DNA of 64,000 nt from the NCBI RefSeq assembly GCF_001182045.1, contig NZ_CVTY01000006.1:521376-585375 (forward strand), in the 5' to 3' direction. The notes under the pieces are model-generated. The model was not told the DNA's origin, ran no database searches, and saw only the letters and a list, made by a program, of their open reading frames with translations. Below, one piece after another: positions 15,838 to 24,449 of the stretch. Position 1 is the first letter of the stretch, and each line of letters begins with the position of its first letter. The translations under genes and the position numbers were made by a program. The DNA is from Dakarella massiliensis (GTDB lineage: Bacteria; Pseudomonadota; Gammaproteobacteria; Burkholderiales; Burkholderiaceae_F).

Positions 15838-16755
15838 ATGGATAAGAACCGTTTTGTCAATTCCGTCAATCTGAATATCGGAACGCGGTTTCCTTATTTC
15901 GTGGTGGACGCGATTGATGACAAGCCGTTTCCGCCGAACCCGGGTTTTCGCCTGATGCACTGGCACGAGGATCTGCAGTTCATCCTGGTGACAGACGGGC
16001 GGATCACGGTTCAGACACTGGATGAAAAGGTGGAAGTGGGGGCAGGGGAAGCCATTTTTATCAACGCGACGGTCATCCACCGCATCACAAAGATCGGGAC
16101 CTGCCGCTATCGGAGCTTTATTTTCCCGGCCTCGTTTCTGTCCTTCTTTCCGGGGAGCCCCGCGGAAGATCTGGTGACCCGGGTGACCGAGAATCAGGAC
16201 ATCCGGCTGATTCGGTTTTCAGCTGATACGGATTGGAACCGCGAAGTGCTCGAGCGTCTTACCAGCCTCTACAAACTTGAGGACCAGGCGAAAGACGAAA
16301 CGTATGCCTATGAGGTTCTGATAGAGCTCGCGAGGCTTTGGCTCGTGCTGGTCCGGAATCTCAGGCTCCCCGATAAACAGAAAGTGAGTCCGCTGCACCG
16401 GCGGCTGCAGAAGATGCTGCAGTACATTTCGCTTCATTTTTCCGAACCGATCACGCTCGAAGACCTGGCGCGGAGTGCGAGTATCAGCAAGTCCGAATGC
16501 GGCCGCGTTTTCAGACAGACTCTTGAGAAAACGCCGTATCAGTATCTTCTCGAATATCGGCTGCAGCGGGGCGGGGAGCTGCTCGCGAAAACCGATCTCC
16601 CGATCGGCGCGATCGCGGAATCCGTGGGTTTCGCTCAGATGAGCTACTTCGGGCAGTCCTTCAAAAATAAAACCGGATTGTCCCCAAGTGCGTATCGGCG
16701 GGCGAAGCGGCAGAATGAGCGGGATCGTCTGTCGTCGAAGGCTCAGTCTGAATAG
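15838..16755 (+). CDS. AraC family transcriptional regulator, paralogue of 13964
   Basis: A 305-residue cupin-AraC regulator clearly duplicated from the neighbour at 13964: shared blocks include NSVNLN, MHWHEDLQFI, IGTCRYRSFIFPA and ARSASISKSECGRVFR. The two helix-turn-helices are near 205-225 and 255-275. The C terminus is longer and charged. Upstream, CTGAGTAGCAATTTATT mirrors the sequence before the first copy, so the promoter was duplicated too. It probably binds a related site and might cross-regulate. The ligand is unknown. Confidence 0.87.
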   Translation: MDKNRFVNSVNLNIGTRFPYFVVDAIDDKPFPPNPGFRLMHWHEDLQFILVTDGRITVQTLDEKVEVGAGEAIFINATVIHRITKIGTCRYRSFIFPASFLSFFPGSPAEDLVTRVTENQDIRLIRFSADTDWNREVLERLTSLYKLEDQAKDETYAYEVLIELARLWLVLVRNLRLPDKQKVSPLHRRLQKMLQYISLHFSEPITLEDLARSASISKSECGRVFRQTLEKTPYQYLLEYRLQRGGELLAKTDLPIGAIAESVGFAQMSYFGQSFKNKTGLSPSAYRRAKRQNERDRLSSKAQSE

Positions 16756-16839
16756 TCTTGAGACGGCCCGGCGGTTTATAGAATTTGGACATTTGATACG
16801 GGATTACCCGTAGACACGAATGTCTCATTCTTAGGAATC

Positions 16840-16892
16840 TTGCTTAGGGTGAGGTTCTTCGGTATATTAAAGCTGTATTTGAAATATAACTT
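16840..16892 (+). promoter_or_regulatory. Sigma-70 promoter with NsrR operator upstream of ric
   Basis: TTGCTT at 16840-16845 and TATATT at 16863-16868 are separated by 17 bp. Immediately downstream, AAGCTGTATTT (16870-16880), one G, and AAATATAACTT (16882-16892) form the 11-1-11 dyad expected of NsrR, whose consensus half is AAGATGCATTT; the halves match at 9 and 8 of 11 positions. NsrR bound here would overlap the start of transcription and be released by nitric oxide. No nsrR gene is in the window. Confidence 0.75.
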
Positions 16893-16912
16893 AAATTAAA
16901 TAAGAGAGAATC

Positions 16913-17647
16913 ATGTCGTTACCTGAATATGCATCGCAGTCTGTCGGAAATGTGGCCTCGAAGAGCACGGCTTTTGCCAAGGTGCTGAACGACGCCGGCG
17001 TTGATTTCTGCTGTCACGGCTCTGACGGCTTCTCCGAAGCCTGCCGCAAGGCTGGCGCTGATCCTGAAAAGGTCGCCCAGGAGCTCGACTCCGTGGTCGG
17101 TGTTCCGGCCCAGATGTCGCACGACTTCAATACCTGGCCGACCGATCTTCTCTCTGACTACGTGCTGAAGGTGCATCACCGCGGCATCCGCCAGGTGGGT
17201 CCGAAGATTCTGGATCTGCTTGCCAAGGTCGTTGAAGTGCACGGCCCGAATCACCCCGAACTCCACGAAATCCAGTCTCTCTTCCAGCAGACCATGGTGG
17301 ATCTGACGAACCACCTGATGAAGGAAGAGATGATGCTTTACCCCTTCATCTATCAGCTCTGCGACGGTGACCTGAACCACCACTCCGTGCAGGCTTTCCA
17401 CTGCGGCTCCGTTGAGTCTCCGATCGGTGTCATGGAAGCGGAACACGAGGAAGAAGGTCAGCGTCAGGAAAAGATCCGTCAGCTGACGAACGACTACACG
17501 CCGCCCGCGGACGCCTGCGGGAGCCTCAAGCTCACCTACGCGCTCCTGAAGCAGTTCAAGGATGACCTGCACGAGCACATCCATCTTGAGAACAACCTCA
17601 TCTTCCCGAGGGCTCTCGAGATTGAATCCCGCGTTGTTGAACGCTGA
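16913..17647 (+). CDS. ric: Iron-sulfur cluster repair di-iron protein (RIC family)
   Basis: A 244-residue member of the YtfE/ScdA/NorA family that restores Fe-S clusters damaged by nitric oxide or peroxide. The N-terminal ScdA_N motif is VDFCCHGSDGF (about residues 31-41). The hemerythrin-like domain carries the di-iron ligands across YVLKVHHRGIRQ, NHLMKEEMMLYPFI, MEAEHEEEG and DLHEHIHLENNLIFP. It is cytoplasmic. An NsrR-type operator overlaps its promoter, which fits the family's control by nitric oxide. It is a single-gene unit closed by a large terminator hairpin. Confidence 0.92.
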   Translation: MSLPEYASQSVGNVASKSTAFAKVLNDAGVDFCCHGSDGFSEACRKAGADPEKVAQELDSVVGVPAQMSHDFNTWPTDLLSDYVLKVHHRGIRQVGPKILDLLAKVVEVHGPNHPELHEIQSLFQQTMVDLTNHLMKEEMMLYPFIYQLCDGDLNHHSVQAFHCGSVESPIGVMEAEHEEEGQRQEKIRQLTNDYTPPADACGSLKLTYALLKQFKDDLHEHIHLENNLIFPRALEIESRVVER

Positions 17648-17676
17648 TTCTTTCTGAAGTAAACGTCTTTCTCCTG

Positions 17677-17758
17677 GGTGAATGGCCAGAGCCGGGTTTT
17701 TCGGTGATGGATCTGCAGAGGAGCGGTAAGAGGGATCCGCTCTGGCTGTTCACTTTTT
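17677..17758 (+). terminator. Long terminator hairpin after ric
   Basis: GTGAATGGCCAGAGC at 17677-17691 pairs with GCTCTGGCTGTTCAC at 17739-17753 (one mismatch region), followed by TTTTT. The 47-nt loop contains its own GGATC/GATCC stem. Confidence 0.7.
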
Positions 17759-17795
17759 AGTTTCGAGGAAAAAAGCAGCACCTGAAGTATCAATA

Positions 17796-17992
17796 GAAGT
17801 GAAAGCACTGTCCTCATGGGCCGTTCTTTCACTCCTCTCAAAGGTTTCCCCCTCTGGGGCAGTTGGCAAACTACGCATCACACTCTCCGACCCGCCGATT
17901 GTTCCAGAGACCTATTGAGAGGAGTGAAACGACTGTCTCTGAGAAGAGAAGAAGCCTGGCACGTTGGGAACCGTGTCAGGCTTCTGTTTTTT
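17796..17992 (+). ncRNA. Candidate structured RNA with alternative hairpins and terminator
   Basis: TTTCACTCCTCTCAA at 17827-17841 is perfectly complementary to TTGAGAGGAGTGAAA at 17915-17929, enclosing an inner CTCTGG/CCAGAG stem. An upstream AGTGAAAG (17798-17805) can instead pair with CTTTCACT (17826-17833), giving mutually exclusive folds. A strong terminator follows: AGAAGCCTGGCACG with CGTGTCAGGCTTCT (17950-17985), then TTTTTT. Reading frames across it are not convincing. It could be a small RNA or an attenuator-like leader. I did not recognise 6S, SRP or another known family. Confidence 0.5.
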
Positions 17993-18151
17993 GATTGTCC
18001 GCTTCCCGCGAGCCAAAGTTTCGCTGAAGACTGTCTTTCCGTTCAGAAGGCAGTAAACCGCGCAGATGCGGGTCCTCTTCCTCTCTCCCCGCCTCGAAGA
18101 ACAGCAGACTTATCGATTGAATTTATTTTTCTTTTATGGGAATTATCCGTA

Positions 18152-18173
18152 TTACTACCCATGATGGTAGTAA
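18152..18173. promoter_or_regulatory. Dyad operator upstream of the PNPOx-like gene
   Basis: TTACTACC at 18152-18159 and GGTAGTAA at 18166-18173 form a perfect 8-bp dyad with a 6-nt spacer, 90 bp before the ATG at 18263. The GGTAG core resembles the TAGGTAG motif found before the respiratory genes. Confidence 0.45.
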
Positions 18174-18262
18174 CCCCGGATTTGGGTTAAATCGCGGTTT
18201 TTCTTCTCTATATTTCACGGCACGCAGGCGCTGTTGCCTGAGAAAACAGGAGAGAGTTTGTT

Positions 18263-18898
18263 ATGACCGAAATTTCCCGCCGTTCTGCTATCGCCCTCGG
18301 TGCCGCTGCCGGACTTGCCACTTTTGCTGATGGCGCTTTCGCCGCCGACGCCCCCAAGTCCACTAAAGATATGCCGATGAAGCATACGGAACTCGCGCTT
18401 TCCAAAGAAGAATGCCTCTATATCATCGAGCACACGGATCACGCGGTTCTCTCGACCGCGGATGCCACCGGTGAACCGTATGGCGTTCCGGTGACCCCGT
18501 TTATGCTGAACGGGAAGATTTATTTCCACGGTATCGGAATGGGCGAAGGCCGCCGCAACGCGAACCTTACTCAGAACCCCCGCGGGTCGCTCTGCTGGAT
18601 CGCGAAGCAGGACATCAATGAGCCGCATCTCACGGTGGATTACGTTTCCGTGATCGCCCGCGGCCCGATTCGCATCGTGACGGACGCGAAGGAGAAGGAA
18701 AAGTTCATGCGCTATCTGCTCGCCCGCTTTACGCCGAGCATCGATATTGATAAGGCCATGGCTGCCCGTACCCAGAAGATCGCTCTTTATATGAATGTCT
18801 TCGAGATGACCCCTGAAAACATCACAGGCAAGGCCAAGGACCGCGGCTACATGCATTACTTCGGTAAGCAGCGTCCGGGCAATAAGTCCTCTGACTAA
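18263..18898 (+). CDS. Tat-exported pyridoxamine 5'-phosphate oxidase-like flavoprotein
   Basis: A 211-residue protein with a Tat signal (ISRRSAIALGAAAGL) followed by an FMN-binding split barrel. HAVLSTADATGEPYGVPVTPFML and GKIYFHGIGMGEGRRNANLTQNP are the usual strand pattern, and SLCWIAKQDI and YVSVIARGPIRIV continue the barrel. Proteins of this type are usually cytoplasmic, so export with a bound flavin is notable but fits an organism rich in periplasmic flavoenzymes. It is likely an FMN or heme-linked reductase of unknown substrate. The start follows CAGGAGAGAGTTTGTT. Confidence 0.8.
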   Translation: MTEISRRSAIALGAAAGLATFADGAFAADAPKSTKDMPMKHTELALSKEECLYIIEHTDHAVLSTADATGEPYGVPVTPFMLNGKIYFHGIGMGEGRRNANLTQNPRGSLCWIAKQDINEPHLTVDYVSVIARGPIRIVTDAKEKEKFMRYLLARFTPSIDIDKAMAARTQKIALYMNVFEMTPENITGKAKDRGYMHYFGKQRPGNKSSD

Positions 18899-18924
18899 AT
18901 TTTCAGAGTCCCGTCTGAACGGCT

Positions 18925-18960
18925 AAGGGGCGATTCCTTTAAACGGAGCCGCCCCTTTTC
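18925..18960 (+). terminator. Rho-independent terminator
   Basis: AAGGGGC at 18925-18931 pairs with GCCCCTT at 18951-18957, followed by TTCTG. It ends the PNPOx-like transcript. Confidence 0.6.
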
Positions 18961-19059
18961 TGTTGTCTGACGCGGAAGGCAACTGTCTTTATTGGATATC
19001 GGTTTCGGAACTCGTTCCGGATTCTGAATTTCCCAGCCAGGAACGGAACCGTCCTTCAC

Positions 19060-20082
19060 TCAGTCAAAAAGATCTTTCGTTTTCCTCGGTTTATCCCGCT
19101 CCCGGAACCGAAGGTACGGCGTGAGGATATAGCGCCCGAGCGCGTAGAAAAGCAGCCGCTTCTTATCCTGTGCGGGTAGGGGCGAGGAGAACTTGTAGTT
19201 CCTGAGCCAGCCGTAATAGACGTCCGCTTCGAGGAGCGCCTTGCTGTCCCCGCGGCCATAGCCAAACCGCACGGCGGCCCACCACATGCCGACCAGTGTC
19301 CGCTCAATCCCCCGGAGCGCGGCGGGCGGGAGCCCATCCGGCCGCTCAAGGAACCGGCGAAGGAAAGGAAGCCCAGCCGAGTCGTTCCTGAGGCTATGCG
19401 TGATGGAGGACTTTCTGAGCCGCCGGCGGTAGAGGTACTGGGGCACGGTGATCGCGGTTTTAAGCCACGGGAGAATCCGGATGAAATACTCCTGATCCTC
19501 CGCGATCCCGAGCCGCGCGTCAAAGCGATAATCCTTGATCCGGTCATACCGGAAACACTTCGTGGGGAGTCCGCGGGAACTGAAGGGCGCTTCGTCCTTG
19601 GTCGCTTCATAGCCAAAAAACACCGCCCCGATGGCATCCTGATCGAGGCGGATTTCTTTGAGATTCGGGACTTTCGGGGTTTCTTTCTTCCGGTCGAAGT
19701 CCGTATAGGGGCAGAGCGCGAGATCGGCCCCGGTGCGTTCAAGCGACTCCGTGAAGGACTCCACGTAGTTGGGATTCAGTACATCGTCCGGATCCACAAA
19801 CGACACGTACTTCACTCCTTTCACCTGACTCACGATATCAAGCCCCCGGTTCCGGGCAGCCGAAACGCCGGCGTTAGGCTGATGCACCGCGGTGAGCCAG
19901 GGGTGAGCGGCCGAGAACCGGTCGACAATCAGGCCGCCACGGTCAGTTGACCCGTCATCCACCGCGATCACGAAGAAAGCTTTTGAAGTCTGCTTATCGA
20001 GTGAATCGAGAAATTCCGGCAGGTACTGGATCACGTTATAGACCGGAACGACGATGGCAAACTGCGACGCGGATATGCTCAT
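19060..20082 (-). CDS. Glycosyltransferase family 2 protein
   Basis: A 340-residue GT-A fold transferase. The nucleotide-sugar site appears as FAIVVPVYNV, IAVDDGSTD (about residues 38-46) and the metal-binding FVDPDD (about 95-100), with GVSAARNRGL between. A likely catalytic acidic pair is GIAEDQEYF (about 193-201). No transmembrane segment is clear. It adds a sugar to a cell-surface glycan, acceptor unknown. It stands alone, not in a visible polysaccharide cluster. Confidence 0.87.
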   Translation of the reverse strand: MSISASQFAIVVPVYNVIQYLPEFLDSLDKQTSKAFFVIAVDDGSTDRGGLIVDRFSAAHPWLTAVHQPNAGVSAARNRGLDIVSQVKGVKYVSFVDPDDVLNPNYVESFTESLERTGADLALCPYTDFDRKKETPKVPNLKEIRLDQDAIGAVFFGYEATKDEAPFSSRGLPTKCFRYDRIKDYRFDARLGIAEDQEYFIRILPWLKTAITVPQYLYRRRLRKSSITHSLRNDSAGLPFLRRFLERPDGLPPAALRGIERTLVGMWWAAVRFGYGRGDSKALLEADVYYGWLRNYKFSSPLPAQDKKRLLFYALGRYILTPYLRFRERDKPRKTKDLFD

Positions 20083-20454
20083 GAGAGGACAGGTATCAAT
20101 GGGTGCCTCATCGGGGGCGAGGCATTCTGACTCGGAATTTTAACAAGGGAAGGATGTCTTGGGATCCGAAAATCCCAAGTTTTCCAGCCTCTGGCATTTT
20201 TTATTTCTTTCGGTAGAATGCCGGCCTCGCATGACTACCTTGGTAGAGTAGCTGTGAACTGCCTTATTAAATCAACAGCTTTCAGACTATCCAATTTCAG
20301 AAACGTCATTAACGAGGACAGGCCTTTCCCTCCCAATCCGAAAAAATCTCGCAGACTTCTGAGAATTTCAGACAAAAGACCAGCGGTCCTCCTGTTAGAG
20401 TTATGGAAAGCAATCTGGGAGCGGTTTCCCGGCGCATGGATTTAAGGAGACAGC
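20083..20454. other. Intergenic stretch, no gene seen
   Basis: 372 bp between the divergent glycosyltransferase and RibD-like genes. ACTACC-TT-GGTAG at about 20233 is a short dyad with the GGTAG core seen elsewhere. The end contains AAGGAGACAGC before the ATG at 20455, a good ribosome site. No RNA family or other gene was recognised. Confidence 0.35.
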
Positions 20455-21114
20455 ATGGCAACAGTTATCTGCCACATGATGGCGTCGCTTGATGGACGTA
20501 TTGACTGCGATATGACGAGCCACCTGGGTTCGAAAGGCTATTACGAAGCGCTCGAAGCCCTGAAGATTGATACGACGGTGGAAGGGAAGGTCACGGCGCT
20601 GCATCACTACGCGAGCGGCCCCTATACGCCGATCGATCCGACTTCTGTCGGAAAGCCTGAGTTCTTTAAGTCGCATGAGTCCGACAAGTGGGCAGTGATC
20701 GCCGATACCCGCGGTACGCTCGTGTGGCCGGAAACGGATGATAAGAACCGGCTCTGCCTCGTTTCTGAACTCGCCCCGCGCGAGTACCTCGACTATCTGA
20801 AGAAGAACGGCATCTCCTATATCGCGGTCGGGAAGAAGTCGATTGACCTCAAGGAAGCGGTGCGGATCCTTGAGACCGAATTCGGGTCCAAGCGGATCGG
20901 TGTGGTGGGCGGCGGCCATATCAATGGCTCGTTCCTTGAAGCCGGTCTGATTGATGAAGTGAGCATGGTCTATGGGGCCGGAATTGACGGCCGCTCCAGC
21001 CAGCCGACCGCGTTTGAAGGGATCTCAGAATCCCACACCGTGCCCTATAAGCTCACGCTGCAGAGCGTGGAAAAGGTCGCTGATCAGTCGGTCTGGATCC
21101 GCTATACGGTTTAA
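20455..21114 (+). CDS. RibD C-terminal/dihydrofolate reductase-fold protein
   Basis: A 219-residue protein with the RibD_C fold. It opens VICHMMASLDGRIDC, the usual first strand and loop, and has the NADPH-binding IGVVGGGHINGSFLEAGLIDEV (about residues 148-169). Stand-alone RibD_C proteins reduce pyrimidine-type or other carbonyl substrates with NADPH; the specific role is not known. No signal peptide. A single gene with its own ribosome site. Confidence 0.8.
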   Translation: MATVICHMMASLDGRIDCDMTSHLGSKGYYEALEALKIDTTVEGKVTALHHYASGPYTPIDPTSVGKPEFFKSHESDKWAVIADTRGTLVWPETDDKNRLCLVSELAPREYLDYLKKNGISYIAVGKKSIDLKEAVRILETEFGSKRIGVVGGGHINGSFLEAGLIDEVSMVYGAGIDGRSSQPTAFEGISESHTVPYKLTLQSVEKVADQSVWIRYTV

Positions 21115-21243
21115 AGCGTCTGGGCGGTAACGGTTAAACCTCTGATGCGCTTCAGTTTTTGTTCAGTCTTGAAATTATTTTCTCCTGCAGAATCAAAGGA
21201 AAAGGTAATATAACTTCAAGCTTTTCTGAATAAAGGATGCGTC

Positions 21244-22101
21244 ATGAAACAGTCGGCTTTTCCGCTCATTACCGCGCCGTGCCTCAAGGGTGTGCTCGAG
21301 GACGGCAAGAACCACGTCGTGATCATTGATGTGCGATCGAACCTCGTTTACCCCGAGAAGGGGCGCGAGGCGTATCTCGAATCTCACATCCCGGGCGCGG
21401 TGTTCGCGGATATGGAGACGGACGTCGCGGGCGTGAAGACCGGGACGAACGGCCGTCACCCGTTCCCGGATCTTGAGACATTCGCTGAAAAGATGCGGAA
21501 CTTCGGCGTCCGGAAGGACACCTTCGTGATTCTTTACGACGGGGGAGAAGCGAATTTCGCGTCCCGACTTTGGTTTACGTTCCGCGCGGCCGGCCACGGG
21601 GATATCCGTGTGCTGAATGGCGGCTTTAAAGCCTGGGTCGACGCGGGGCTTCCTGTGACCGCTGAGATTCCGACCCCTGAAAAGGGCGACTTTGAGGTCG
21701 GTGAGCCGCTGGAACGGGTCTTCACGAAGGAAGAGATCGAGAAGAACCTCGAAACCGGGGAGTATCTCCTTGTTGACGCCCGCTCAAACGACCGCTTCCA
21801 CGGGAAGAACGAAACGATGGATCCGAAGGGCGGCCATATCCCCGGAGCGTTCAATCACCCGTCAGCCGCGAACATCGGACCGGATGGATATTTCCTCCGG
21901 AAAGGTGAACTGAAGGACGGGTTTGAGGACGTTCTGAAGGCCGCTGCCGGGAAGCCCATCATCAATTACTGCGGGTCCGGTGTCACCGCCTGCTGCAACC
22001 ACCTCGCGATGGAAGATGTCGGGATTCAGCCCGCTGGCGTTTACATCGGCAGCTGGTCTGAGTGGATCGCGGATCCTAAGCCCCCGCTCGCGACGGAATA
22101 A
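21244..22101 (+). CDS. sseA: Two-domain sulfurtransferase, 3-mercaptopyruvate type
   Basis: A 285-residue tandem rhodanese. The N-terminal domain shows VVIIDVRSN and HIPGAVFADMETD but lacks an active Cys, as usual. The C-terminal domain has LVDARSNDRFHG, GGHIPGAFNHP and the catalytic loop NYCGSGVTACCNHL (about 238-251). The CGSGVTA loop is typical of 3-mercaptopyruvate sulfurtransferase rather than thiosulfate-specific enzymes. It is cytoplasmic and yields a persulfide and pyruvate. It ends in a clear terminator. Confidence 0.88.
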   Translation: MKQSAFPLITAPCLKGVLEDGKNHVVIIDVRSNLVYPEKGREAYLESHIPGAVFADMETDVAGVKTGTNGRHPFPDLETFAEKMRNFGVRKDTFVILYDGGEANFASRLWFTFRAAGHGDIRVLNGGFKAWVDAGLPVTAEIPTPEKGDFEVGEPLERVFTKEEIEKNLETGEYLLVDARSNDRFHGKNETMDPKGGHIPGAFNHPSAANIGPDGYFLRKGELKDGFEDVLKAAAGKPIINYCGSGVTACCNHLAMEDVGIQPAGVYIGSWSEWIADPKPPLATE

Positions 22102-22128
22102 ACGCTTCCAGCAATAAACCGAAAATGA

Positions 22129-22160
22129 AATCCAGGTGTCCTACGGGCATCTGGATTTTT
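22129..22160 (+). terminator. Rho-independent terminator
   Basis: AATCCAGGTG pairs with CATCTGGATT around a TCCTACGGG loop, followed by TTTATT. It ends the sulfurtransferase transcript. Confidence 0.75.
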
Positions 22161-22237
22161 ATTGGACTCCGGAATCAAAAATGCCGCCCCGAAACCGTGT
22201 TTCATAGGGCGGCACGTTGAATCCGGAATGAAGAGGA

Positions 22238-22661
22238 TTACTTCTTCGCGGGTTCTTTATAGGCCAGGTATTTTTCGATGCTCTGGTCAAGCAGCAGCTG
22301 CCACTGATTGGCCGCAAAGCTTGTCTTCAAAGGCGGGCTGTGTGCACTTGCTGACATCAAGCCCCATGCTGTCGATATATTTGACTTCGTACGAGTGCGG
22401 TCCGATATCTACCCGATAGCGGGCGTGGAACTGGATGTATTTACCGTGGTTCGTCGGCGGGTAGACGAGGGCGACTGAGGTCGGCGTGTCCTTCTCCACC
22501 ATGAAGCGGCGCTCGTTCGCGGCTTTGATCACCGCGTCGTGAATCGCGGACTGACTCTGAGTGACTTCATGCTGAGGAAGCTGCTGAATGGGAAAAGTGC
22601 CCCCGCAGCCTGTTAATGACAGTGTCGCCGCGGTTAAACCGAGAATCAAAAGCGTACGCAT
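22238..22661 (-). pseudogene. Small lipoprotein, probably frameshifted
   Basis: A lipoprotein with a lipobox (LSLTGCGG, Cys about residue 19) and a short mature domain (FPIQQLPQHEVTQSQSAIHDAV, VALVYPPTNHG, ARYRVDIGPHSYEVKYIDS). The first frame ends at 22287 after an unlikely tail (CGQSVAAAA). The neighbouring frame continues as AANQWQLLLDQSIEKYLAYK to a TAA at 22238, which looks like the true C terminus. The join would fall near 22340-22360. Function unknown. It might be a sequencing error. Confidence 0.6.
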
Positions 22662-22857
22662 GACATCCTCTCTTTAATTGGAGATTTAAAGGGTAATGAC
22701 CCGTGGAGAGAAAACGAAATCCCTTCCTGGTTCGTAACCCATAGAGCCTGTGCTATAGAAAACCGGCAGCTTAAGCTTGTTTCCCAGAATACAAGTAACC
22801 GGGGCTAACCTCAAGCAAAAAGATGAGCCGCCAGAGAGAATGGCGGCTGTAACGGGA

Positions 22858-24348
22858 TTATTTCTTTACCAGCCGATAACGCTGCCGGGGGCTCTTTGGG
22901 CGTTCAGTGCCTTCGATTAATCCCCGGTTTTTAAGGCTGCGTATATGGGAAGAAACCGTATTTCTGGATAGCCCGGAACTGTCGATGATTTCATTGACCG
23001 ACATGGAGCCCTGCTTTTCCAAAGCAGCCAGCAAAGCGGCGTCGAAATTTTTCCATATATTTCCGGTCTTCTCGGTCTCCGGGAATTGACGCTTGAAGAA
23101 TGTAATTTGAAAGGCAGAGACAAAGTCTTTCAGATCCGCTTCCGGCAAAAGATCCTCATGCAGTTCCTGTTTGATTTGCTGAAGACCGGAGCCTCTGTTT
23201 TCAATAACAAAGCTGGTCTGGCCGTCATCTTCTTTGTAGGGGGTGAACTCTAATAGCTGTGACAGGCGGGTATTTCGAGTTGCGGAGATACCGTGTGGGA
23301 GACTGCTGAAGGAAGCGGCACCATAAAGGCCTCCAGGATTCAGAATCTCCAGCCGGTCCGCATATAGATTAATTTGTACCTGAGAGCCTCTTCCGTCAGG
23401 CGAGTAATCCCGGTGCTGCAAGGCATTAACAATGGCTTCGCGGCAGGCAGGAATAGGGTAGTCTGTGACCTCCCTGCGGAGCGCCCCCTGAATGAGTGCT
23501 CCCGTCCCCATGTGTTGTCTTAACAGCTCAATGGCGCTTGTCAGCATTTCCGGGATCGATCCATTAATGGGCTGAGTTACCGAATAACGGCCCGGCAGCT
23601 CTTCAGCCTGAGCTTTGGTTACTCCGGGGTAAACCGTGAACGTGATGTTGAGGCGGGGGAAGAATTGCTGTGGGAAGATCCCGGCAGCGAGCAGCCCGGC
23701 TAGCGTTGGTACGTACTTGCCGCCAGCGGCAGGAGCCAAAGCGCCAAGCCTGACGAGGGCCTCATCTCTTGGCATTTTTCCAAACACTCTAGGGGCGATC
23801 TCTCGGTTCCGCTGAACGATCGCATCCAGAATCTCTGGATTCAGATCATCCAGGGTCGCTTCTTCTACAGGCTCCCGATCGAAAGCGGGTTGTTTGTAAA
23901 ATTCCCGCAGACGCTCGATCTCGTAATCTGTCAGCCTTTTGTTACCGTCTTTGGTACGGATAAATGAACCGAACCGCAATCCTTTTTTGGTTATGTAGCA
24001 GGGGCGCTGATTTAATGGGACAGGCTGAATGGAGGCAACCACGATATCGCCGCCTTCAACCGGATAGCGTTCGATATTGAGGCGGCAGGGCGGAGTGAGA
24101 TCGCGTCCCAGCCTAAGGAGCGCGTCATGAATTTTCTTCGCGTCAAAGCCTGGAACCGCAGCCATACTTTTGACGTCGAGACCGAGGATCAGCGTTCCTC
24201 CATCCCGATTAGCAAAGGCGGAGATGGTTTCCAAGAGAGAGTCAGGAAGGCCGTCGCCGGCACTGATCACTTCATAATGCTGCGCGTCAGGTCCAAGGAC
24301 TCGCATTCTTTCAATCGCGTTCTGAATAGGGGGAGGGAGAAAGTTCAT
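22858..24348 (-). CDS. AlbA_2/Schlafen-domain regulator with ATPase-like domain and winged helix
   Basis: A roughly 496-residue protein of the COG2865 type. It contains an N-terminal AlbA_2 domain (about 20-140: LLETISAFANRDGGTLILGLD), an ATPase-like domain (about 300-370: ACREAIVNALQHRDYS, then LEILNPGGLYG) and a C-terminal winged helix (MSVNEIIDSSGLSRNTVSSHIRSL). The ATG at 24348 was chosen because GAGAGAGCC precedes it. These proteins are predicted transcriptional regulators, often linked to defence or stress. A 28-bp dyad sits upstream, probably an autoregulatory site. No toxin partner is adjacent. Confidence 0.82.
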   Translation of the reverse strand: MNFLPPPIQNAIERMRVLGPDAQHYEVISAGDGLPDSLLETISAFANRDGGTLILGLDVKSMAAVPGFDAKKIHDALLRLGRDLTPPCRLNIERYPVEGGDIVVASIQPVPLNQRPCYITKKGLRFGSFIRTKDGNKRLTDYEIERLREFYKQPAFDREPVEEATLDDLNPEILDAIVQRNREIAPRVFGKMPRDEALVRLGALAPAAGGKYVPTLAGLLAAGIFPQQFFPRLNITFTVYPGVTKAQAEELPGRYSVTQPINGSIPEMLTSAIELLRQHMGTGALIQGALRREVTDYPIPACREAIVNALQHRDYSPDGRGSQVQINLYADRLEILNPGGLYGAASFSSLPHGISATRNTRLSQLLEFTPYKEDDGQTSFVIENRGSGLQQIKQELHEDLLPEADLKDFVSAFQITFFKRQFPETEKTGNIWKNFDAALLAALEKQGSMSVNEIIDSSGLSRNTVSSHIRSLKNRGLIEGTERPKSPRQRYRLVKK

Positions 24349-24421
24349 GTTGGCTCTCTCGGAAGGTTTCAATGCATTGGAAGAGTACTGAACTAAGAGA
24401 CTGAACTATACAAGTAAAAGC

Positions 24422-24449
24422 AATAAGTACACTATTAAGTGTACTTATT
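24422..24449. promoter_or_regulatory. 12-bp-arm dyad upstream of the AlbA-type regulator
   Basis: AATAAGTACACT and AGTGTACTTATT are perfect inverted repeats with a 4-nt spacer (ATTA). It lies about 75 bp before the regulator start, a natural place for an autoregulatory operator. Confidence 0.55.

Noticed and set aside
17796..17992. 6S or SRP RNA
   Set aside because: The long hairpin is suggestive, but the conserved loop sequences of those RNAs were not found.
17816..18190. Protein gene over the candidate RNA
   Set aside because: No ribosome site, and the frame crosses the terminator hairpin at 17950-17992.
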